This document shows, piece by piece, positions 59,407-64,000 of a stretch of DNA of 64,000 bases. The notes beneath the pieces were generated by a model. It was given only the letters and a program-made list of their open reading frames with translations. It was not told where the DNA came from and searched no databases. The position numbers were made by a program, and so were the translations under genes. Each line of letters begins with the position of its first letter. Position 1 is the stretch's first letter. Source of the DNA: Chryseobacterium aquifrigidense (GTDB lineage: Bacteria; Bacteroidota; Bacteroidia; Flavobacteriales; Weeksellaceae); NCBI RefSeq assembly GCF_006716485.1, contig NZ_VFPD01000002.1, forward strand, positions 62,001 through 126,000. Reading direction: 5' to 3'.

Positions 59407-60477
59407 TTAAAGAATCCGCTTAAAATCTTTTGAATAAGGAGAATACGATCCATATACAGCATCAAATTCCACATCAAGAATTTCTACTTTAAATTTCACG
59501 TCAATCTGATCCAGGCAGGTGATAATAAGATTCTTTTTAGCCGGAAATACATAAGCTCCGTCCACTTTCAAGGCATAGTTAAGCAGTTTATAATCTATAT
59601 CTCCTGTTCTGAGTTCCTTCTGATATTCATTAAATGTACAGGTTTCTTCTTCATTATTTTTCAGATACATTGCTTTTTCATTGCTCATCCAGCCGTTTCC
59701 ATGACGGGTTGAATAGCTTCTGGTGACATAATACATCTCAATATCTTCAATTTTTAAAAGCTTACAGATTTCGCAGGCATTTTTTGAAGTGGTATGCGCA
59801 TAGGTCACATTGGGAAAAACGCCATGATCCATATCAAGTAAAACTCCCTGACTTCCTTCAAAAATAAGGTGATCAAACGAAGCCAGGTAGTTATAATCAT
59901 TTATTTTCCAATCAATTCTATCAATAGCTTCTAAAAACGGCTGTAAAAGTTCACTGACCACATTTTCATCTCCAAAACCATAGTAATAAGCAATTCCTTT
60001 CAGCTTTTCTATCAGCATTTCTCTGGGCGCCATCAGGTCTGCAGCAAATAGTTTATAAGGACTTTCGTGTCTTTTCATGGTGGCTCCAATTCCTTTTCCA
60101 CAGGTTCCATGTTCCAGATTTCTCGCATTATTCCTGTTCTGCCATACATCAAAAGGCGTGGTAACCTTCGCCAGTGGATGAATATGCAGCTCTACATTTC
60201 CGTTCTTTGCTTTTAATTCTTCTCTTTCATTAAGCAGAAAAACAGGATGAATAGTACAATGCTCAGTAAAATAAGAAGGCAGACCGCGAAGAGCTCCACT
60301 CGCAAAACTTGAATGTACGTGCTTCCTTTCATCAATCATCACCGTGTGGGCAGCCTGCTGTCCACCTGAAAATCTGATCACAACAGCCTCCGGATTCTGA
60401 GAAGCCAGAAAATCTGTGGTAATTCCTTTTCCTTCATCACCAAAACCTAGTCCTATTACTATCTGCGCCTTTTTCAT
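59407..60477 (-). CDS. Short adenylosuccinate-synthetase-like protein
   Basis: The 356-residue protein keeps PurA landmarks: GLGFGDEGKGITTDFL (catalytic Asp retained), IRFSGGQQAAHTV, THE-like CTIHPVFLL, FEGSQGVLLDMDHGVFPNVT, and TRSYSTRHGNGWMSNE. It is ~70 residues shorter than housekeeping PurA (~430) and lacks much of the C-terminal part, where GTP and aspartate loops lie. It may be a paralogue that joins an amino acid to a different nucleotide. Retention of the Asp makes a PurZ-type diaminopurine enzyme less likely, as those usually have Ser or Gly there. It lies in a gene set about NAD-derived metabolites. Confidence 0.85.
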   Translation of the reverse strand: MKKAQIVIGLGFGDEGKGITTDFLASQNPEAVVIRFSGGQQAAHTVMIDERKHVHSSFASGALRGLPSYFTEHCTIHPVFLLNEREELKAKNGNVELHIHPLAKVTTPFDVWQNRNNARNLEHGTCGKGIGATMKRHESPYKLFAADLMAPREMLIEKLKGIAYYYGFGDENVVSELLQPFLEAIDRIDWKINDYNYLASFDHLIFEGSQGVLLDMDHGVFPNVTYAHTTSKNACEICKLLKIEDIEMYYVTRSYSTRHGNGWMSNEKAMYLKNNEEETCTFNEYQKELRTGDIDYKLLNYALKVDGAYVFPAKKNLIITCLDQIDVKFKVEILDVEFDAVYGSYSPYSKDFKRIL

Positions 60478-60546
60478 GACTTTTTATTTTAAAAATTTGC
60501 TGTCATCATTTGCGTTTTTAATTTTCCTGATGATACCTGCTCTGTT

Positions 60547-61401
60547 TTAAAGCATTTTAAATTGATCCAATCCTTCTGTTCCTGTTGTCCCAAAGGTTTG
60601 ATTTTTAAACTTATCACAGATAATTCTTTTGATAACGTTGGGAATTTCTCTGTGATCTTCTATCGAGATACAGTTTTGTCCTAATAATTCTTTCCATCCT
60701 CTGTCTGCTCTCAATGCCTGATCTGAGTGCAGAACACTGATATGGTATACTTCGTATTTTTTCTTTGCTTCTTCCAGCAATTCAAAATGAGTATACGTTT
60801 GCTGTCCCTTTCCCATAATTTCTCTGATTGCAGATGCGGAAAGTGTTTTTAAACAAGGCTCATCGCCTACAGTAAACAGTAATCCTTTCTGTCCTCTTTT
60901 TTCAAAAGCATCGGTTCTGGTGTGGAATGCGGCAAAATACCATGCTAAAAGATAGCTTTCACCAGCATTTCCGCCGCCTCCGGATTCAATATAGGTTCGG
61001 GTAAGCCACATATCCAGTTCTGCATCTCCTGATTCGAACTGTCCCACCTGAAGCGGATAGCCATCACATTCATGATCTCCGATTCCAAGGAATAATAAGG
61101 CCGGATCGGGGACGCCTCCCTGGATAATTCCTCCCATCAGTTTAGGCAATCCATCTCTGATCAGTTCGTGCGGAATATGTCCCATACTTCCTGTAACATC
61201 CAATCCTAAAATAATTGGTACTGAATGAGGATGAACTTCTGAATCTCTGGATTCTCTGAAAGAAATTCCGTGAGGATTCATAGATTCATGAGCCATTCTT
61301 TTGGCGTTCTGGATGAAAATTTCCCCTGCAGATTTTGTTCCATAACCTGCTTTTCTTGCTCTGTCATACCGAGCGTCTAAATCGTATCTTGTACTTCCCA
61401 T
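60547..61401 (-). CDS. von Willebrand factor A-like protein
   Basis: The 284-residue soluble protein has a MIDAS motif DVTGSMGHIPHELIRDGLPK (~78 onward) after a strand VPIILGL, followed by LLFLGIGDHECDGYPLQVGQ and a Gly-rich ESGGGGNAGESY loop containing the Thr/Asp positions. The N-terminus (MGSTRYDLDARYDRARKAGY) is basic and conserved-looking. vWA proteins bind partners through Mg2+ and often act with AAA or chaperone proteins. It begins 2 bp after the upstream coiled-coil gene and lies in the NrtR-box-controlled unit. Confidence 0.85.
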   Translation of the reverse strand: MGSTRYDLDARYDRARKAGYGTKSAGEIFIQNAKRMAHESMNPHGISFRESRDSEVHPHSVPIILGLDVTGSMGHIPHELIRDGLPKLMGGIIQGGVPDPALLFLGIGDHECDGYPLQVGQFESGDAELDMWLTRTYIESGGGGNAGESYLLAWYFAAFHTRTDAFEKRGQKGLLFTVGDEPCLKTLSASAIREIMGKGQQTYTHFELLEEAKKKYEVYHISVLHSDQALRADRGWKELLGQNCISIEDHREIPNVIKRIICDKFKNQTFGTTGTEGLDQFKML

Positions 61402-61403
61402 GA

Positions 61404-61739
61404 CTATAGTGTTTTTCCAAATAAATATTCAAATCTCTTTCGGGTTACTTCGAGCTGAATATTCAGATTTCTGATTGTTAATGATAATTCCATGTCTTTC
61501 TGAACAAATGCTTCAGGATTAAAATCCGCAAAAGTCAGGCTGTTTCTATCTAAAGGACTGATATCAATAAGCCCTTCCTGCTCGCGCTCAAGTCTTTTGA
61601 TTTTTAATTCGATATCTTCGACTCTGCGTCTGTAAATCAGTTCGGAATCGGCTCCGATGATTCTTGCACGGTCTTCTCTGATCTGATCATTATTTCTTTG
61701 TAATGATTTGATAAATCTGGGTTTTAATTCATCTTCCAT
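61404..61739 (-). CDS. Small coiled-coil protein upstream of the vWA gene
   Basis: From ATG 61739 this encodes 111 residues; a TTG two codons earlier is unlikely. It is almost all helix with charged heptads (DIELKIKRLEREQEGLID, then LTIRNLNIQLEVTRKRFEYL). No enzyme motif is present. Its stop is 2 bp from the vWA start, so the two probably work together. An NrtR-type palindrome lies 13 bp upstream of its start. Not a known family to me. Confidence 0.75.
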   Translation of the reverse strand: MEDELKPRFIKSLQRNNDQIREDRARIIGADSELIYRRRVEDIELKIKRLEREQEGLIDISPLDRNSLTFADFNPEAFVQKDMELSLTIRNLNIQLEVTRKRFEYLFGKTL

Positions 61740-61751
61740 GATCAATATTTA

Positions 61752-61772
61752 TTTGTGTTGATATTACGCTAA
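61752..61772. promoter_or_regulatory. NrtR-type operator upstream of the vWA operon
   Basis: 21-bp palindrome TTTGTGT-N7-ACGCTAA. Same spacing as the sites at 62443, 62497 and 63547. Confidence 0.7.
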
Positions 61773-61898
61773 TTAAACAGGACATAGCAATGCCATTCTT
61801 TTTTATGATTAACTTATTTCTCAGTATACATTACATCCGTTCTCAATACCTATTTCTGTCCGCTAATCAGGGACTTGTCTTTGTGTCTCAGAGGTGCT

Positions 61899-62441
61899 TT
61901 AATTTCTTAATTGATCTCTTACTTCCATCAAAGCAAATCCTAAAAGATTTTCTCCGTTCCATAATAAAGGATTTTCTGCTCTGCTGTCCGTTTCCAGCAT
62001 TCCGATACCCCAGATTCTGTCATAAGGGCTTGCTTCTACCAGTACTTTATCTCCGGTTGACAAGAGAAATTCTTTAAATTTCTGATTTTGAGAGAATTTT
62101 AAAAGGTTCCCCTGGGTTACCAATTCATATTTATGCTCATTCCAAAGTTTAGGATCAAAGTTTTTTACTTTTCGTCCTAAAGCTTTTGCCTGGTTAGGAG
62201 TAGCAGCCTTTAAGATCTCTTCTTCGGTTTCAAGATCATTAAATAATCGTGCTTTTCCGGCCATCATATAATGTTCTGCAGTTTTATACATAATCCCGTT
62301 TTCTTCAAATTTTCCGGGAAACCATTGACTGAAACATGATTTGGTTACAATATCCTTTGCTGTGTGCCCCCAGAAAAAGAGAAATTTTATCCTTTCTTTC
62401 TTTTGAAATCTTTCTGTAATATTCTGTATGGTGTATTTCAT
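61899..62441 (-). CDS. NADAR-domain protein (YbiA type)
   Basis: From ATG 62441 this encodes 180 residues; the TTG further up overlaps the -7 box. It has FLFFWGHTAKDIVTKSCFSQ with WF, YKTAEHYMMAGKARLF, ILKAATPNQAKALGRKVKNF and LLSTGDKVLVEASPYDRIWG, which are the conserved blocks of NADAR/YbiA/COG3236 proteins. Members remove ADP-ribose from guanine bases or cleave riboflavin-pathway intermediates; both act on N-glycosidic bonds. It is a single gene between two operons with two NrtR-type boxes at its promoter. Confidence 0.94.
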   Translation of the reverse strand: MKYTIQNITERFQKKERIKFLFFWGHTAKDIVTKSCFSQWFPGKFEENGIMYKTAEHYMMAGKARLFNDLETEEEILKAATPNQAKALGRKVKNFDPKLWNEHKYELVTQGNLLKFSQNQKFKEFLLSTGDKVLVEASPYDRIWGIGMLETDSRAENPLLWNGENLLGFALMEVRDQLRN

Positions 62442-62442
62442 G

Positions 62443-62463
62443 ATTGCGTTATTTTGACACAAA
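62443..62463. promoter_or_regulatory. NrtR-type operator at the NADAR start
   Basis: ATTGCGT-N7-ACACAAA. It overlaps the -7 box TAAATTTG (62460-62467, minus strand) and ends 2 bp from the ATG, a position for direct repression. Confidence 0.7.
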
Positions 62464-62492
62464 TTTAAATGAATATGATTTTATTAACCAAA
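62460..62492 (-). promoter_or_regulatory. Promoter of the NADAR gene
   Basis: TTTG (62489-62492), 21 bp, TAAATTTG (62460-62467) on the minus strand, between the two operator copies. Confidence 0.6.
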
Positions 62493-62496
62493 TTTA

Positions 62497-62517
62497 TTTG
62501 CGTTAATTTTACACTAA
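62497..62517. promoter_or_regulatory. NrtR-type operator, distal NADAR copy
   Basis: TTTGCGT-N7-ACACTAA, 54 bp from the proximal copy and directly upstream of the -33 element. Confidence 0.7.
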
Positions 62518-62554
62518 TAAATATAATTAATTGATTTACAGAGATAAAAATTTA

Positions 62555-62840
62555 TTTTTATAAAACACGAATAGAACAAATTTTAATCATAAATGACACA
62601 AATCTGATAGGTTTCAGCTAAAGCTAATGGAATTCGATTACAAAAATGAATACAACGACAATGTCATTCTAAACACCAACTCAAAGTCTACGAACACATT
62701 TATAAGGTTAATAATATGACCTTTGATACAAGCATTCTTTATTGAACAAATCTTTATAGATATTTATTAGAACCAAGAATTGTGCTCTAATTATTTGTGC
62801 ACATTAGTGACACATTATTCGTGAAATTTGTGTTTAGATA
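62555..62840. repeat. Possible MITE-like element with degenerate inverted ends
   Basis: The 402-bp gap between NADAR and the Nudix regulator has two ends (~62555-62605 and ~62790-62840) that are rough inverted copies of each other, sharing ACACGAAT, CACAAAT and AATGACAC type words. The middle has no gene. It looks like an old dispersed element. Confidence 0.4.
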
Positions 62841-62843
62841 TAA

Positions 62844-63539
62844 CTATTTAATTTCAAAATAAAAACCCTGCTCTTCAAGTTCTTTATATTTTTCTTTATT
62901 GAAAGTAAAAAGTTTTCCTGGCCTTCCGCTGCCTTCTTTTTTAACATTGTTGGTTTCGTTAAGCAAGCCATAGCTCATGATTTTCTTACGGAAATTTCTT
63001 CTGTCTATCTCCTGGCCGACAATGGTTTTATATAGGTTTTCAAGGTCTGAAAAAGGGAATTCTTCATTGAGAAGATTGAAACCGATCGGCTGATACTGAA
63101 TTTTGGTACGGAGTCTTTTTAACGCAGTCTCAATAATGGTTTTGTGATCAAATGCCAACGAAGGGAGTTTATTAATACTGAACCATTGTGCATCTTCAGC
63201 ATCAGAGTCTGCAAACAGTTCATGATAGGAAGGGTTAACAAGTCCTAAATAAGCGACAGAAATCACTCTGTTTCTCGGATCACGACCGAGATTACCAAAA
63301 GTATAGAGTTGTTCTAAAAAATCGGGCTTTATGCCGGCTTCCTCGTAAAGTTCTCTTTTTACCGCATCATCTACGCTTTCATCATCGAGAACCAGTCCTC
63401 CCGGTAGTGCCCAGCCACCTTTAAAAGGCTCAATATTTCTTTTAATCAGAAGGATCTGCAGATCTCTTTTATCAAAATATCCGAAGATAACGGCATCAAC
63501 AGCCACTTTAATATCCTGTAGTTTTTTTGGAGACTCCAT
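62844..63539 (-). CDS. nrtR: Nudix-winged-helix regulator of the NrtR family
   Basis: From ATG 63539 (MESPKKLQDIKVAVDAVIFG) this encodes 231 residues; the earlier in-frame start at 63566 lies inside the -7 box. Residues ~10-140 are a Nudix domain with a complete Nudix box, GGLVLDDESVDDAVKRELYE then EAGI. Residues ~150-230 are the winged helix typical of NrtR (FSDLENLYKTIVGQEIDRRN, GRPGKLFTFNK). NrtR proteins repress NAD-related genes and release DNA on ADP-ribose; some Bacteroidota relatives control sugar genes instead (AraR). The intact box suggests hydrolysis or binding of ADP-ribose. Its own promoter and two neighbouring units carry matching palindromes, which supports the NAD/ADP-ribose role. 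Confidence 0.9.
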   Translation of the reverse strand: MESPKKLQDIKVAVDAVIFGYFDKRDLQILLIKRNIEPFKGGWALPGGLVLDDESVDDAVKRELYEEAGIKPDFLEQLYTFGNLGRDPRNRVISVAYLGLVNPSYHELFADSDAEDAQWFSINKLPSLAFDHKTIIETALKRLRTKIQYQPIGFNLLNEEFPFSDLENLYKTIVGQEIDRRNFRKKIMSYGLLNETNNVKKEGSGRPGKLFTFNKEKYKELEEQGFYFEIK

Positions 63540-63546
63540 AAATTGA

Positions 63547-63567
63547 TTTGCGTTACGAATACACAAA
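63547..63567. promoter_or_regulatory. NrtR-type operator at the regulator's own promoter
   Basis: TTTGCGT-N7-ACACAAA, nearly perfect. It overlaps the -7 box TAACTTTG (63564-63571, minus strand), fitting autorepression. Confidence 0.75.
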
Positions 63568-63661
63568 GTTACAATTTATGACTGTATTAAAAAAAAATTT
63601 AGTTATTATAAAAGTTCTTATCTTTAATTTATCATTCTAACCATCTTAAAACTAAATTATT

Positions 63662-64000
63662 ATGAAAAATTTATTAACAATTCTTTCTGCAGCATTTTTA
63701 TTAATTGCTTGTGAGAAAGGAAAAACAACTGCAGCCAATGGCACCGATAAAGCAGATTCCACGGTTGCAAATTCTGAATGGAAACCCGTGGATTCAGCAA
63801 CAGCTATGAAAGCCTGGACGGCGTATTCCACTCCGGGAGAAATGCAGAAAATGCTTGCAAAATCTGACGGAACCTGGACAGGAGAAACGACAATGTGGAT
63901 GGAAAACGGAGCCAAACCTATGATGAGTAAATCCGAGGCTACCAATAAAATGATGTTTGGCGGACGTTACCAGATTACTAATCACAAAGGCGACTTTATG
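63662..64000 (+). CDS. DUF1579-type lipoprotein (partial, cut by the window end)
   Basis: The frame opens with ATG at 63662 and has 113 codons without a stop to the edge. It begins with a lipoprotein signal, MKNLLTILSAAFLLIACEKG, with acylated Cys near 17, followed by a short Thr/Ala/Asp linker. The mature part, with MQKMLAKSDGTWTGETTMWM and NKMMFGGRYQ, matches the start of DUF1579 proteins, which have a lipocalin-like beta fold of unknown function. It is divergent from the Nudix regulator. Confidence 0.8.
   Translation, partial: MKNLLTILSAAFLLIACEKGKTTAANGTDKADSTVANSEWKPVDSATAMKAWTAYSTPGEMQKMLAKSDGTWTGETTMWMENGAKPMMSKSEATNKMMFGGRYQITNHKGDFM

Noticed and set aside
59407..60477. PurZ-like diaminopurine synthetase
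   Set aside because: The protein keeps Asp in GFGDEGKG, whereas PurZ usually has Ser or Gly there. There are also no phage genes nearby.
1..64000. Riboswitches, rRNA, phage or IS elements
   Set aside because: I looked for typical leaders, transposases, integrases and rRNA words on both strands and saw none I could support.

Overview
The window looks like chromosome from a Chryseobacterium-type flavobacterium (Bacteroidota, Flavobacteriia). The sequence is AT-rich. Several genes have promoters of the Bacteroidota type (a TTTG box, 19-21 bp, then TAnnTTTG), and Shine-Dalgarno sites are absent or weak. Gene families that point the same way are GLPGLI, DUF4421, DUF3127, a FeoB-associated Cys-rich protein, and a TonB-dependent receptor with a carboxypeptidase-regulatory-like domain. 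The assignment is by family content and promoter style only; no database was searched.

Region 1 (1-11.2 kb): a MocR-like regulator cut by the window edge, then a minus-strand membrane-stress operon in the order YbjN-like protein, PspA/IM30, YqiJ-like membrane OB protein, a possible 20-residue membrane peptide, YqiK-like flotillin, and a 1600-residue coiled-coil AAA+ ATPase (DUF3686 type). A divergent XRE regulator sits at its head.

Region 2 (11.3-32.6 kb): a ribosomal-peptide (RiPP) locus. It has five nitrile-hydratase-leader (NHLP) type precursor-like genes, four with a Gly-Gly leader end. It also has a complete NHLP export set: C39 peptidase/ABC, a second ABC, HlyD and TolC. The only obvious modifying enzyme is a stand-alone LanM dehydratase domain without the LanC cyclase half. 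Around these lie a ThiF/E1-like protein, an HExxH protein, a LuxI/FeeM-like acyltransferase, LuxR and AraC type regulators, a CNB protein and a TPR-adenylate cyclase. An 18-bp palindrome occurs upstream of both the ThiF gene and the transport operon, exactly 21 bp from a TAnnTTTG box in each case, so the two units are probably co-activated. Four 122-125 bp tandem repeats lie upstream of one precursor.

Region 3 (32.7-50 kb): a tRNA array (Leu-UAG, Gly-GCC, Leu-UAA, duplicated, with one Gly copy decayed), followed by ordinary chromosome: DUF3127, aat, an EamA transporter, a TPR protein, an oxidoreductase with a Crp-type regulator, glmM, DUF4421, feoA-feoB plus Cys-rich protein, GLPGLI, DinB, and a TonB-type receptor. 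The GLPGLI and receptor genes share a TGTAAC-N19-CTAATT promoter-like pair. feoA has a 21-bp palindromic operator candidate.

Region 4 (50-64 kb): a JmjC-like cupin protein and an M14 peptidase, then a long NAD/ADP-ribose gene set. It holds a metallophosphoesterase, RNA 2'-phosphotransferase, ADP-ribosylglycohydrolase, sirtuin, SMI1/KNR4 protein, macrodomain, two DUF4291 proteins, a short PurA-like protein, a vWA protein, NADAR, and a Nudix-wHTH regulator of the NrtR family. Four matching 21-bp palindromes (TTTGYGT-N7-ACRCWAA) sit upstream of the regulator, of NADAR (two) and of the vWA operon, which ties the set together as one probable NrtR regulon. A DUF1579-type lipoprotein is cut by the right edge.
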